Part shown: piece after piece, positions 7,606 to 18,921 of the stretch
How positions within the stretch are numbered: position 1 is the first letter of the stretch
How the letters are laid out: every line of letters starts with the position of its first letter
Assembly (NCBI GenBank): GCA_946811185.2
Contig: OX328102.1
Location: forward strand, 49,825,619 to 49,889,618
Length of the DNA: 64,000 bases
Direction of reading: 5' to 3'
Source of the DNA: Hippopus hippopus
Lineage: Eukaryota; Mollusca; Bivalvia; Cardiida; Cardiidae
Translations under genes and position numbers: made by a program
Notes under the pieces: generated by a model
What the model was told of the DNA's origin: nothing
The model's database searches: none
The model's input: only the letters and a program-made list of their open reading frames with translations

Positions 7606-8264
7606 ATAAATTAATAATTTTATTTTTTCATTTACAAAATGTTTCAAAGAGTCCTTTCATTTTTAAATACACCTTTTCTCTCCTTTTTTGCTCCACAATT
7701 TTATTAACGATGCTTATAGAAAATTGTAGTCTAAGATTCATTAGAATTTCATTTTCTTTGTTCCTGTGTATTTTAAAACAGAACACAATTTCACAAACAC
7801 CTTCAATTTTATCTTTGTTGCATTATTCTTTCACAAAATATCTTCTAGAACTCGAACGTCTTCCTTGGAATATTTCTCTATCTAACCAGAAATCGACTGT
7901 TAATTCTTTAATCGACTTTAGCCATACTCTCACAAAAGGGGGTCTAATGTATCTCCGTGATGCATTATTGCAAGCAAGTCATCACGTACATAAAGATGTT
8001 TGGGAAAAGGAGACAATGCTGGAAATCAGCATTTTTTCCACAATTTTTTTGTTTTTTGTTTCAGAGACAAATTCTATTATTTTAACCACATTTATATCGT
8101 TGTCTGCAAGTCCTTTTAAGTTAGATAAACGTAAAATTTTGCCTATCTATAAAGATTTACATTCCTTTATCTTTGCTTGTATGTATCAGGGTCGCTTCGC
8201 TATTCATCCAAAAGTTATCAACGGGTGTCCATATTACCAAAATACAAAAATTAAGACCAGTCCA

Positions 8265-8455
8265 AATTGAAAGCATTTACAGACAACATTTTAAATGTTA
8301 CTGAAAAACTTAAAATTTGTCTGTGAAAGGGTAGAAAACATCGTGGGAAAAGAAGAAAATGCTGGTTACCAGCATTTTCTTCTTTTCCCACAATGTTTTC
8401 AAAGGCCCGATCTTTCTCAGACTCATCAGGGATTGTTTGGAAAAAGGCTTTAGAA
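8265..8455 (-). mobile_element. MITE-1 copy
   Basis: Palindromic core at about 8334-8400 (AGAAAACATCGTGGGAAAAG, TTTTCCCACAATGTTTTC) and right end GGGATTGTTTGG. A damaged partial copy precedes it at 8005-8060. Confidence 0.7.
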
Positions 8456-8564
8456 GGTAAAGGATTTATGCAGCATCATCTGTCTGACTAGACATACCCT
8501 AATCCAGTTAGCTGTGTTCACGTGACAGCGATATTCATCACGTTACCCGATATAGACGTGTCCT

Positions 8565-8770
8565 CCCAAACCCTTTACCAAGCTACAACTTTGGAAACCT
8601 GTTAAATTCAGGCAATTGCAGACGACAGAATCGACTGATAAAGTTATCTTTGAAAAGGCGGAGAATATTATGGAAAAGGGAATAAATGTTTTCTACTTTT
8701 TCCACAACGTTTTCAAGAGCCGTTGTCCCCAGGGCCATTAAAACACACAATTGTTTCGTAAAAAAGTTAA
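8565..8770 (-). mobile_element. MITE-1 copy, diverged core
   Basis: Bounded by CCCTTTACCAAG and TTGTTTCGTAAAAAAG; the core GGAATAAATG is shortened relative to the consensus. Confidence 0.55.
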
Positions 8771-8861
8771 GTCGTCTGATACCGTGGGCCTGAAGAAGTT
8801 TGTTTTTCCCGTGGTTATAACCATATTAAACATGCAGTAAATCCCTTGAGAAAAAAATGCG

Positions 8862-8950
8862 GCCAGTACGGGAGTCGAACTCGGGACCTCTCGCCTACAG
8901 GGCGAAACAAGGCGAGTGCTCAAACAACTAACATGATTATTCGGACTGCT
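8862..8950 (-). repeat. tRNA-like sequence (pseudo-tRNA or SINE head)
   Basis: On the - strand, GGTCCCGAGTTCGACTCCCG is a good B box/T-arm and CGCCCTGTAGGCGAG resembles an anticodon arm, but the D-arm and acceptor do not pair. It is treated as a tRNA-derived remnant, not a functional tRNA. Confidence 0.5.
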
Positions 8951-9089
8951 CCAAATTCACGCTTCCGATACTACATTCCTTCCCCACTTGATATTGTGGT
9001 AGCTACCTCACTCCTCGGGTTCTTAGGACACGTTTAGTCCTTTCAAACACTCCTAACACCATTGAAGTAAATCTCAAAAGGAAAAGTGC

Positions 9090-9172
9090 GGCAGGAATAC
9101 GGAATTCGAATCCGGGACCCCCAGCTTACAGGGCGCTGGCTTTAACCACTGAGCTACCCAGACCGCTCGACA
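9090..9172 (-). repeat. tRNA-like sequence (pseudo-tRNA or SINE head)
   Basis: On the - strand it reads GGTCTGGGTAGCTCAGTGG (A box), CCAGC...GCTGG around CCTGTAA, then GGTCCCGGATTCGAATTCCG (B box). The anticodon loop is not 7 nt when the stem is paired, so a functional tRNA is unlikely. Partly decayed SINE-A body follows at 9205-9390. Confidence 0.5.
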
Positions 9173-9419
9173 ATCACGCTACCGATACTGGAATTATTTC
9201 AGCCCACGCTACCGATAAGTAACAATTATTTAAGCCATATTATAAAGGCCAGTGAACCCCTCTACATGCCTTCAGGACTTTTTTTTTTACCAAGAACATA
9301 TTCGCCGTTACCATGGCAGTTGCTTTCTCTCATTGAGCATCGTCGCATCAATGTACAGTGGTGAGCGAGAAATAAATATTTTCGGTCTCCGTCAGGGGCA
9401 TAGCTGAGCCTTTATTTTT

Positions 9420-9780
9420 TTTACCTAAGCAAATGTGGATGGGGGTCTTGGGGAGGCGTAAAGTTCCTCTGGAAGAAAACGAATTCAGGCATTCTTGAAC
9501 TTCAAGAATTGGCTTTGCCGGCACATAAATTTACAATTGAAAAATCTGCAGTTTTGGTTTAATGGATTCGACATGTTGTAAGTCTTTTTATTTTTCAATA
9601 AAAAGCATGCACGGGAATTCTATGTTACGGCTTTGCGTACGTACGTATGCCTGGCTACGACACTGGCTGTTACCATCATCAATTCTTGAAAAGAATTCAG
9701 TGTAGCTTTGATTCGTTCCTGGCTCCTTCATTGCAAGCTCTGCACGTTAAGGACTGGGCGATAGGGCTCTATCCTTACGA
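9420..9780. other. Intergenic DNA, nothing identified
   Basis: No supported gene or repeat boundary in this stretch. Confidence 0.4.
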
Positions 9781-10100
9781 TTGGTTGATTGGTTGTATGG
9801 CGTTTAAGATCTTTTTCAACATTATTTCAGTTATACCGAGGTGGCCAGTGCATCTATATTTTCCTTGAGTTTCTTTTATCAGTAAGTAGTACTTTGCATA
9901 ATATTCTTCCCAAGCCATTGGCTACTTTCCCACATAAACATCTTCGAACAATGATCAGCGGAGAGAGAGGAATGAATCCTGTCGCAACGACTAACATCAA
10001 TTCTCAGAAAGGTTTTGCCGAGCATACTGGAAATTCGACCCAGCGATCCACTGTTCTCAAGTCCTATACGCAACCGACTGCGCTACCGGGGCTCGGCCTG
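9780..10100 (-). mobile_element. tRNA-derived SINE-A copy
   Basis: From TTGGTTGATTGGTTGTATGG on the + strand to a tRNA-like end AACCGACTGCGCTACCGGGG. The closing GACTGCGCTACC is the inverted A-box region. Confidence 0.7.
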
Positions 10101-10344
10101 TCCTCTTGAAGAAGGGAGTTCATTAATCTACTTATAGAATGTCTAAAGGCAGTTTCTGTTATATCAGACCGTCAGATGTAGACAAATTGAATAATGTCGT
10201 TGTCTTATTTCATTTGCAACTTGGTGGCAAGGAACGCTGGGAAATAGTTCTGCGGTGTCAATGCAAGTACAAGGTCATCTCGGGACCTAGGTACCGGTCA
10301 CCGATTGTAACAAACTAACCACAGTACATATAAACCATGCTCTG

Positions 10345-10560
10345 TGAAAAGGGAGGTTTAATGCATCTGCAGAAAGTATCAGCCTGCGCAATATTCTTCC
10401 CAAGGCCGAAACTTTTTGCAACTGGTCATTTTTTTTGCATGTCAAAAGACTAACGTTAGTGTACCTCACGGTTCAGCCACTTGTTAGACAAAAAAGATTG
10501 TTAAGGTGGATCCATGATTATGTGTTGACTTGTTGATATAATGCATTACGGAGATGCATT
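10345..10560 (+). mobile_element. MITE-2 copy with both inverted ends
   Basis: GGAGGTTTAATGCATCTGC at the left and ACGGAGATGCATTAAACC at the right are clear terminal inverted repeats. The palindromic GCAGGCTGAC core is mostly lost here. Confidence 0.7.
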
Positions 10561-10561
10561 A

Positions 10562-10775
10562 AACCTTTACCCCACAATGTTTTAACGACGCTAAAAAAGA
10601 AGGCTTTTGCAACCATTGTGGGAAAAAGGAAAAAATGCTGGTCACCAGTATTTTTTTCCTTTTCCAACAATGTTTTCTGCTCTTTCAAAACAAAGATCTT
10701 CATATCAGCTTCATTTAATTTGTCATCAGCAAATGCTTTCAATTTGGACAAGGCTAAATTTGTATCGTATGGTCA
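10562..10775 (+). mobile_element. MITE-1 copy abutting a MITE-2 copy
   Basis: Core CATTGTGGGAAAAAGGAAAA...TTTTCCAACAATGTTTTC, tail CAAATGCTTTCAATTTGGAC. It begins directly after the right end of the preceding MITE-2. Confidence 0.65.
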
Positions 10776-10924
10776 AGTGCTGACTAGTGCTCGCTTAGTA
10801 CAATTACATTTCAACATATGTGTGTCCTAGTAAAACCCAAATAGATACTTGCTTAACAGAGGTTGTTTGCGTGATTGAGGTGGTCACTATGGCACGTTTT
10901 ACTGTATTTGAGCCATGCACTGGC

Positions 10925-11205
10925 AAAAGGGGTGTAATGCGTCTCTGTGATGTATTATGTTTCAAGCAAGTCATCACATAATTATGGATACATGACGTCC
11001 ATGTTGTCCAACCACTGGCCGAACTATAGGATAGACTGGTCCTTTAACAGGTAGAAAATTCACCAATAGCAAAAAGGTTCGGCTCAAGTCAGCCTGCGCA
11101 GTCCTTTAATGGGCAGAAAATTCACCAATAGCAAAAAGGTTCGGCTCAAGTAAGCCTGCGCGGACTGCGCAGGCTGACCTGGAGCCGAACCTTTTTACAG
11201 ATGCA
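10925..11205 (-). mobile_element. MITE-2 copy with an internal 64-bp tandem duplication
   Basis: The segment with ATTCACCAATAGCAAAAAGG and GGCTCAAGT(C/A)AGCCTGCGC occurs twice (about 11038-11101 and 11102-11165) before the palindrome AGCCTGCGCGGACTGCGCAG. Confidence 0.65.
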
Positions 11206-11430
11206 TTAACTCTTTACAACACAATCCCGATTCTTGACGACGCTAAGAGAATACGCCTTTTGAAAATAGTGCGAGAAAAGAAGAAAATGCTGGTAACCAG
11301 CATTTTCTCCTTTTTCTCACAATGTTTTCTACCCTTTTATTGACGACTCCGACAGTATGAGCCACATTTAGTTTTTTGTCTGTGAATGGTTTGAATTTGA
11401 ACAAACGTAATATATTTGTCTTGTAAAGGC
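11205..11430 (+). mobile_element. MITE-1 copy
   Basis: TTAACTCTTTACAACACAATC start; core AAAATGCTGGTAACCAGCAT; ends CTTGTAAAGG. Like that at 10562, it directly abuts a MITE-2 end, suggesting that one family often lies next to or inside the other. Confidence 0.65.
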
Positions 11431-11692
11431 CACAAACAATTTCACTTGGAGAAGGCCTATCCTGTAGGTACTTCCTTAACCGAAAGGATTAATGCAGGTT
11501 GTAATGTACATGTATTAATACTTATACCTCAGCTTCTGAAAAAAAAAAGTAAAAGTCTTTCCACCAGTGGGGCGATAAATGCATGGCTGAAGAAACCTGC
11601 CGCCCTATGAGAAAGCATAGCCGAGTTCGAGCACTGAGTGTAGATAGTATTTAACTTTTTCGGTGTCAGATATGTGACTGTGGTGCCCTGGT

Positions 11693-11905
11693 AAGAGGCG
11701 GTTTGATGCATCTCTTGCTGCATAATATCAGGCAAGTCATCACATAATTATGGATCCATAAAATCTATTTTGTTTTACAACCGATGAAATCATAAGGCAG
11801 ACTTGTCCAAAGACAAAATTTACCCATAGCAAAAAGTATCGACCCAGGTCAGCCTGCGCGGACCGCGCAGGCTGACCTGGTCGATTCTTTTTGCAGATGA
11901 ATTAA
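11693..11905 (-). mobile_element. MITE-2 copy with a perfect GC-rich core palindrome
   Basis: Ends GGCGGTTTGATGCATCT and CAGATGAATTAAATTCCC; core CAGGTCAGCCTGCGCGG...CCGCGCAGGCTGACCTG is palindromic. Confidence 0.7.
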
Positions 11906-12016
11906 ATTCCCTTTTTACAGAGTATTGCTCATATAAACTCGACGTCTTCAGACGGCTGAAAACACACTCTACTGAAATTCTAAAAGATTTTTTTTAACTT
12001 AAAAATTCGACTAAAT

Positions 12017-12090
12017 AAGTGGACTGCATAGGACAAAGATCAGACTGCACATCAGAAGTGTGTAATCTGATTTTGATCAATACTTTCCTA
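12017..12090. repeat. MITE-3 palindrome copy
   Basis: GGACAAAGATCAGACTGCAC and GTGTAATCTGATTTTGATC form imperfect inverted arms. Confidence 0.5.
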
Positions 12091-12224
12091 AATTGCCCCT
12101 GTTTGACTGGTTAATTATCATTTAACTATCCTCCCCAAAGGTTTTCCCAGATGGGCGACGCCCCCAGAGGACTGTTAGTTATGTTACTGGGGATAGTGCA
12201 AGATACAGGACGAAACCCATTCTA

Positions 12225-12350
12225 ATTTACGCCTGGTTCTTTTCTGTGCTCGATGTATGGCACCATCACATGGGACCTCGGTTTAACGTCTCACCCGAAA
12301 GACATTTTAGAAATTTGAGATGGCCAGCAGGGTTTAGCGCTCTATACTGT
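12225..12350 (-). repeat. Possible SINE tail fragment (GACGTTAAACCGAGGTCCC)
   Basis: On the - strand, GAGACGTTAAACCGAGGTCC followed by CATGTGATGGTGCCATACAT resembles a conserved dispersed tail that I have seen in invertebrate SINEs. No head is visible. Confidence 0.35.
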
Positions 12351-12359
12351 TACTTGAAC

Positions 12360-14545
12360 AACATAACATAAATAAATAAGTACAATTACTCCAACACTTT
12401 AAGTCATTTCGTCTAATTTGCAATTTACGAACCTGTGACTGCAGACCGTAACGGTAAAGGAGGGAGCTAGTGCATGTGACATTGAGGTGCTCCCTTATCC
12501 GCGGTGTTTTTCATATAATGTAATGAAAGACCTCTATGAAAAATTTATGCTTAGATAAGTAAAACAGAGTGTTTCACATAATATCTGTCCTTATTCTAAA
12601 CATGAATATTGTCTACAGATGTGAGTTTGAAATATATGGAAAGCCACCACCTTTTTGCAGACACAATAAAATTTCATTTGATATATAATACACAGATATT
12701 AACTCAACATTTTTTGATACACTACATTTTTTTCTGACAACTCCATTTCACAACAAGTGTCCTAAATAACGTCAATTCTGGGGCTGTAATAACGTCAACC
12801 CTTTGTTTAAAGATTATCCTAGGAGAGTACAGGTTTACAAGCAGCAAAATGAGCAACAGAGAAACTGGGCTTTCATATTGAAAAACTGCTACACAATGAG
12901 GCACCTCATAGGCTGTTTTAAGCGCAACCAGTATTGTGGTTCCAATGCTTTTCGCAGATGGCGACGACAATGCCTACACTGTAAATACGGAGGGCTATCT
13001 AAACATTCTGAGGAAGAATTTCATTCCGATGCCAAAAGAAAAAAGTAATAACCTTGAAGACATCTGTACTAGTACATGCATTTTGTCATAGCAAGAAGGA
13101 CCCACACAACACGTGACCGAAAGCATAAATGAATGACTTTTAAAAGCATCCTGGCAAAAGTTAACTTCTTTCAGGAATGGTTACACATTCTGACCCTCCA
13201 GACTTTTTCTTATAAGGTACGTTATAAAAGGTGCATAGCCCAATGTCAGGAGATGCTAAGAAGGACTTTAAAGCTGTAATCAAGAAAGAAATTTATGAAA
13301 ATAGCTTGGGGGGGGGGGGGGCATTCAGATATGTAATGAAAATCTCTCACAGTACACTCGACGTCAGAATTTCTCAGGCTAGACGTCATTTTCGTAAAAT
13401 GGACTGGTCCGAAAAGGTGCAGTGTATTAACTATTATAAGAGTAATGTCTATGTACCAAATATCAAATAAAAGTTCATTATGTCTGCAAAAAGTTGGCAG
13501 CTTTCAATTCAGTTTGAGCTAAAATTAGTAGAAAAAATTGACGCTAAGAACAAGGACAGATATTATGAAACACCCTGTAGTCTGGAAAATCGAACAAGAT
13601 ATTGGACGGAGTAAATCCAAGATTAGTCTGTTGGTTCTGCAATGGTAGTTTGATCTTGACCTAAACTGTCAAAGCACTGCAAAACACAGTTATGCATGTT
13701 TAATTGCGTTTAGCAGCCTTTAGTATGGTAGGTTAAATGATTGCGTAACCTTTTCAGACTATCAAATAGAAAAAAATGCGTCTTAACATACTGTTTTTAA
13801 TAAACTTTTCGCTATTTTTACTGTGGTTCATACAGCACGGAAGCTAACTAAAATCATATTGAAAATTAAGGAAATTTATATTTTGACCAAAAAACCAAAA
13901 TCCAAGATACCTCTTAACTGGGGTCCCGTTTCAGACTTTTTTGCTGCAAGTAATATTTTTTCTCACAAACCATGGTAAATAATACGAAAAAATACTTTTC
14001 TCTGCAAATGTAAACGAAACTGGACAGTTGCATGAAATAAGAAGTTGCAAATTTGGCGTTCAGATAACGGATTGGCCGCTTTGCTATTGGTATCTCAATT
14101 ATTTTTTTCCCTTTTACATTCATGATCAAAAACGATGTCATCGTTTGTCTTGAATACATAATCGACGAGTATTATTTGTATTGTTTATCACGTGACACTC
14201 CCACAAACCTTTGCGAAACTCTGGCGCGAATTCTAAAGATACCTGAACAGGCAATGTAGTCCATTAAGGAAACACCACAGAATATTTTTTCCTACATTTG
14301 TCTTTCTTTCATTGATGGTTTGCAAGCTATCGCCTTACTTAATTCAGTGATTAATCCTTTTTGAAATTCGTTGAGAATATTTGTAAATATCTGAATAGCT
14401 CCCTTTAATACCAAATCTATTCTCATAGAAACCATTAATTTGCTTTCCTAGAACTGAAATACGTGCTTCAAAAGAAAAAGATAGATCTACTTCTCTCGGT
14501 TTTCGTAGTCAGCTGTATAAGCTTATCATAGTAATATATATGCGG
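12360..14545. other. Intergenic DNA, nothing identified
   Basis: AT-rich sequence with short frames only and a G-run near 13309-13320. I found no splice-supported exon or known repeat. Confidence 0.4.
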
Positions 14546-14549
14546 CATG

Positions 14550-14790
14550 TTCTGTAAAAGGCTTCATGTATCTGCTAAAAATATCGACTCAGGTCAGCCT
14601 GCACAGTCTGCGCAGGCTGACATAAGCCGAACCTTTTGCCATTGGTCAATTTTCTGCACCTCAAACGACCAGCTAGTGTACCTCAGGATTCAGTCGGTCT
14701 GGACAAGATGGATTAACTATATAGATCCATAGTTCTGTGATTACTTGCCTGGTATCATGCATCACGGAGATGCATTAAGCCCCTTTTCGC
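14550..14790 (+). mobile_element. MITE-2 copy
   Basis: GGCTTCATGTATCTGC start, core TCAGCCTGCACAGTCTGCGC, end ACGGAGATGCATTAAGCCCC. Confidence 0.65.
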
Positions 14791-15004
14791 CGGAGCATGG
14801 TTCAATTTAAAATATATTCATCGGCGAATTCAATGTAGATCTACGTAAACAATTGCGGCTCTCTTTCGTGTCCATGGGTCACGCTGTCTGAAAAAGAATA
14901 ATACGTGCTGTAATAGACTTTTGTCGTAAAGTAGAAGAATAGCGATTTTTCAACACATGTTTTGCAACTAGGTGCGGTTTTATTTCTTGTATGTCTGATA
15001 TTAA

Positions 15005-15362
15005 AGTAACAATAAAGGCCAAACATGTGTAAACAAAGCGGGTGTTTAAATGCATTTGAATTTATCATACTATTTTAAAGTATGGAAATTATTGTGAAGA
15101 TGACAATCTGTCATTGTATGGTCGGTCCAAGTGTTAGTCGCTGACAGAGAAATTAATTTCAAAACTAGGTAGCTGTGTCTTTTGTTTACTTTTTGTCTGA
15201 TTTTAACATTCTTTATTCTGCCAGCGACTAACATATGGCCCGACCACACGATAACAGACTGTCATTTCCACAATATTTTCCATACTTTTCAATGGCATTA
15301 TTTAAATTTAAATGTATTATGACACCTGCTTTGATATTTTGGCCTTTACTGGGCCTTTAAAG
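15005..15362. repeat. Long imperfect foldback of about 360 bp
   Basis: The left arm (AATAAAGGCCAAA ... GTTAGTCGCTGACAGA) is reverse-complementary with mismatches to the right arm (CTGCCAGCGACTAAC ... TTTGGCCTTTACT). Arms of about 150 bp flank a short AT-rich centre: a foldback element or large MITE. Confidence 0.65.
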
Positions 15363-15796
15363 TCTACAAAGCCTGCATGGAGTCGGACGATATATAGGCT
15401 AAAAGGATAAATCCCAGAGAACAATTTCTTTTTGATGCTCATTTTCGTGAAAAAAAAAGCTGATTTTCAGAGATCGCTTGAAGCTCGACATAAGGAAAAT
15501 AGACTAAGAATTTCTCGAATCAGTCACAACAGGGGTCGTACTCGATTTACGGATGTTTCGATAGCAGAGTGCGACTCTGCTTTCCGAGACTTTAAGTTTC
15601 CGTGTTTATACCACACCAGAAGTTGGCGACGAGAACCAGCTCATGTTATTGTGTTCTGCAGTTCCTATCCAGTTTCATGACACAGGAAAATACTGAGCAT
15701 TTAATTCAGATATAGAAATACCGAGTGAAAAGGTAGGTATCTAAATTATTCTATTTATTCATATAAGCATAAACTCTGCTTCTGTGGGCACTGACA

Positions 15797-16091
15797 GTTA
15801 GCAAAGAGGATTTGTGGCGTGCACGAATACTAATGACGTGTTTTTCTGGAGTAGAAAAGCAATGAAGTAAGAACTTAAGTTGGTAGTCCTGTAAGTCAAT
15901 CACTAGACCATCACTCGACCTGATTTCAAGGTAGACAAAACCTGGATGAAACTCTGCTTACTCTTTACCTGGTGACAAGATTCTTGACTTGTCCAAATCT
16001 ACTCCCGATTCGGGGTCTAGCTCCGATGTTATTTTTGTGATTGTTTCTCCGCTATTAGTATTCCTGCACGCCACAAATCCTCTTTGCTAAC
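15797..16091. mobile_element. 295-bp element with 37-bp near-perfect inverted ends
   Basis: GTTAGCAAAGAGGATTTGTG at 15797 continues to 15833 and is inverted at 16054-16091 with one mismatch. The interior is unique. Probably a MITE. Confidence 0.6.
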
Positions 16092-16099
16092 TCGGTTTA

Positions 16100-17050
16100 G
16101 ACCTAAAAGAAAATAGTTGTGTTTCAGGTTTCCTGGCCCTACCTAGAAAAATGCTGCAGACCCTAAACTTTTTTTTCACTACGATCGAAAAAAATCTGTT
16201 GGGTGCGATCTTTGGTACATCTCGGTACTTTTTGGCTGTTGCAATTTTGTTCCCTCTCACTCGTCTGCATCGAAATATACTGGTACCCGTTGTATCTCCC
16301 GTAGCCGTCCAAAAGAATTGATACGAAGATCAATAACAGGCTAGGTTTTGTCTAGTTACACACCAAACATACATACATACCATAAAGTGCTAATCAATCA
16401 AATATCAATTTTGCCACGCCCCATCTTCAAACTCTATGCAAACCACTTAATCGGGAATCACACACGAGATTTAGTCGCCACCCATAATGTCATGCCTTGA
16501 TTCTGTGTTATATGGTGTTCATCCTGTCACGGTAGCCTAAAAGATCGATTTTCAATGCCTTTTTGACCATAATCACTGTTTGAATCATGCATATTCAATG
16601 ATAACAACATATTTCACCCTTCAATCTTGTGCCGGAAGCCAGGATTGCATCTAGAGTGCAGGATTGCCAAAATCCCGCATCAAAATAAAAAATCCGGCGA
16701 AAACGAAATTTGTTTGCGCACCAAGTCCCACACTAAAACGAACTAGCCCGCAAAAATTGCATGATCGTGCGCACCATAATCGGGGAAAAAGAGAGGAAAA
16801 AAGACTTGGAGGGGGGGAATAAAATGTAAAGAAATTTGCATGGTCACCCAAATAATCATTTGAAACTTAAAACCGTAAACTTAAATCGTAGACTGTCGGA
16901 TTATTTTGATCATATCAATAGACGCTTGTCATCTGTGCTATGCAGACGAAAAGCCTCACTGCAGGGCCCACGCTCTCGATCACTGAATGGGACAATTTAG
17001 AAAAAAAGGTGTCCAAAAATGACGCACTGGCGAATCTGCTGGCAACAAGT
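16100..17050. other. Intergenic DNA, nothing identified
   Basis: No gene or known repeat recognised between the 295-bp element and the TTAA-flanked element at 17057. Confidence 0.4.
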
Positions 17051-17373
17051 GATTTCTTAAAGGGCAAATCCTAAAATATTTTGACCAGACTGTTTTTTTC
17101 CTTTAATCAGTTGCAAATGATGTCAGTTAAACATGTGTCCGCCATTTTTCATAAATACCACCCTGTTACATGCCATAAACCATGGCCGAATTGTCACGCT
17201 GATATACGGCCCTAAAAATGGTACATGGCTTACTTCCCCTGATTCGCTTATCTCCCGTGCATGTGTGACGTCATTGTCGAGTCATTCTGTGTATACCGTC
17301 AGTAGACATAAAGTAGGAACGTGGATGATTGTATGCAGATATCTGAGTATTAACTGAGAATTGAGCCGAAAAA

Positions 17374-17751
17374 ATGGTAAATTGTGCAGCCTCTGGCTGC
17401 AACGTCGATTCGGGAACTCATAGAATTAGTATCTTCAAATTTCCAAAGGAATTAAAAAGGAGGAAACTATGGATTCAATGTTAAAACCGGGGCTGGACAG
17501 TAGTGACGGATTTTTTGCCATCGGTTCATTCGAAATTGTGTCTGAAATACTTCGATGACAGTCAGTTCTTAATAAGTCCAAAACTCGCAAAAGAAGTTGG
17601 TTATAGGAATTTTAGGCTGCGGTTAAAACCTGACGCTGTGGCGACATTATTTGAAACTCCGAGTCGAAAGGAGATAGGCCTTAAACCGAAACTCCGAAAG
17701 ACAGACATTCTGCAACGGCAATTTCCAAAAAGAAAATCCAACATGAAGTAG
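17374..17751 (+). pseudogene. THAP zinc-finger exon with an in-frame stop
   Basis: ATG 17374 begins a C2CH THAP domain: MVNCAASGCNVDSG (first Cys pair), FKFPKELKRRKLWIQC (the FP and W signatures), then TAA at 17482-17484 in frame. The same frame resumes with W...LCLKYFDD (C and substitute for CxxHF; the His is Tyr) and LRLKPDAVATLF, the AVPTIF-like THAP closing motif. It runs to TAG 17749-17751, with possible splice donors at 17748 and 17752. The premature stop and the lost zinc-ligand His indicate a dead DNA-binding domain, probably of the surrounding transposon. Confidence 0.75.
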
Positions 17752-17759
17752 GTAATTTC

Positions 17760-18410
17760 TGTTTTTCTTGAAATTGGAATACATGAATTGTTATTCATAC
17801 TATTATACCCTTTTCTACATTATCGCTTCATTCTGGACAAAGGAGAAATTGCTGCCGTTTTCTCCCTTTTCCAAATGATTTCAACATTTAACAAAATTAT
17901 AGATTCATCCAAATTCATAACATAAATTTTGCAAATAATAAAGTCGACATTGTTCAATGATGTAAACTTTCAAGGGATAATAATCATTCTTTGAACAGCA
18001 AACATCATTTTCTTCCCACACTGTTTTTCAAACACTCTTTCTTTGGGTATTGGAAACTAGATCTAGGGTTTGTATGGTAAAGGGTGAAGTCAGTATCTGG
18101 CTACCCCTAGTCACGGTCATAAATGTTAATCCATCACGGACCAGTTGAAACAATACAGGAAATGATTACATAACATTTGCATATCTCACCCCTTTACACT
18201 GTAATGTTTGTTTGTGACAGTAAACCCATGTTTTGCCATCTGTGTAAGGGTTTAGCCTAACCCTAACCCAAATGATAAAAAAATTAGAATATTTCAAATC
18301 CACAGCATTTAAATATGACCGATAAAATGTGATTGTTTATTGTTTATTGGAATCAGGGATCGTATATACACATGTATATAAGATCCTTGCTGGAATTTAG
18401 TTTAACTTAG
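17760..18410. other. Interior of the TTAA element: decayed MITE-1 fragment, otherwise unidentified
   Basis: A MITE-1-like piece (GGACAAAGGAGAAATTGCTG) lies at 17815-17890. A short AACCCTAACCC stretch occurs near 18259. Nothing else is supported. Confidence 0.4.
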
Positions 18411-18412
18411 TT

Positions 18413-18645
18413 TAACCCTTTACCAAACAATCTTTTGTTTTAACGACCCTGGTGAAGAAAGAAAAACCTTTTGAAAACATTGTAGGTAAAGGAGAAAATG
18501 ATGGTAACCAGTATTTTCTCCTTTTTTCTACAATGTTTTCTACTCCATCAAAGACAAGTCAAAACATGTGAGTAAAATTTAATTTGTTGACTCCAAATGC
18601 TTTCAATTCGGTTGAGTCAATAAATTTGACGTTTGGTAACAATTT
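18413..18645 (+). mobile_element. MITE-1 copy
   Basis: TTAACCCTTTACCAAACAATC start, core AACATTGTAGGTAAAGGAG, end near GTTTGGTAAC. Confidence 0.7.
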
Positions 18646-18654
18646 AAACATGTA

Positions 18655-18750
18655 TTTTACATCTCTCGAGAAACAAGTTCATACAACTCGTACTAATCTC
18701 TTCGGATACTGCTTCCTGGGAACTAAACCAGAACTCGTGCCCAATGTGTT
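18655..18750 (-). repeat. SINE-C body fragment
   Basis: CGAGAAACAAGTTCATACAA and AACCAGAACTCGTGCCCAA match the body of the fuller copy at 26693-26885. Confidence 0.5.
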
Positions 18751-18760
18751 GAATTTATAT

Positions 18761-18921
18761 TTAACCCTTTACCAATCAATCCCTAGTTTTTACGACCCCG
18801 AGACAGAAGCCTTTTAAAAACATTGTAGGAAAAGGAGATAATGCTGGTAGCCAGCTTTTGTCGTCTGCAAGTTATTTCAATTTGGACCTGTTTAATATTT
18901 TGTCGTTTGGTAAAGAGTTAA
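18761..18921 (+). mobile_element. MITE-1 short copy with both TTAA ends
   Basis: TTAA (18761-18764), CCCTTTACCAATCAATCCC..., GTCGTTTGGTAAAGAG, TTAA (18918-18921). Half of the core palindrome is deleted. It shows best that this family uses TTAA sites. Confidence 0.75.

Noticed and set aside
7503..8270. 255-codon frame
   Set aside because: Made of two MITE-1 pieces and low-complexity AT-rich DNA; no domain.
8862..9172. Possible functional tRNA genes on the - strand
   Set aside because: Good B boxes, but acceptor and anticodon arms do not fold properly; more likely SINE heads or pseudo-tRNAs.
13300..13325. G-run as possible G-quadruplex
   Set aside because: A single homopolymer run without further G-tracts; probably slippage.
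18250..18275. TAACCCTAACCC as interstitial telomere
   Set aside because: Only about two units; the bivalve telomere repeat TTAGGG would need a longer run.
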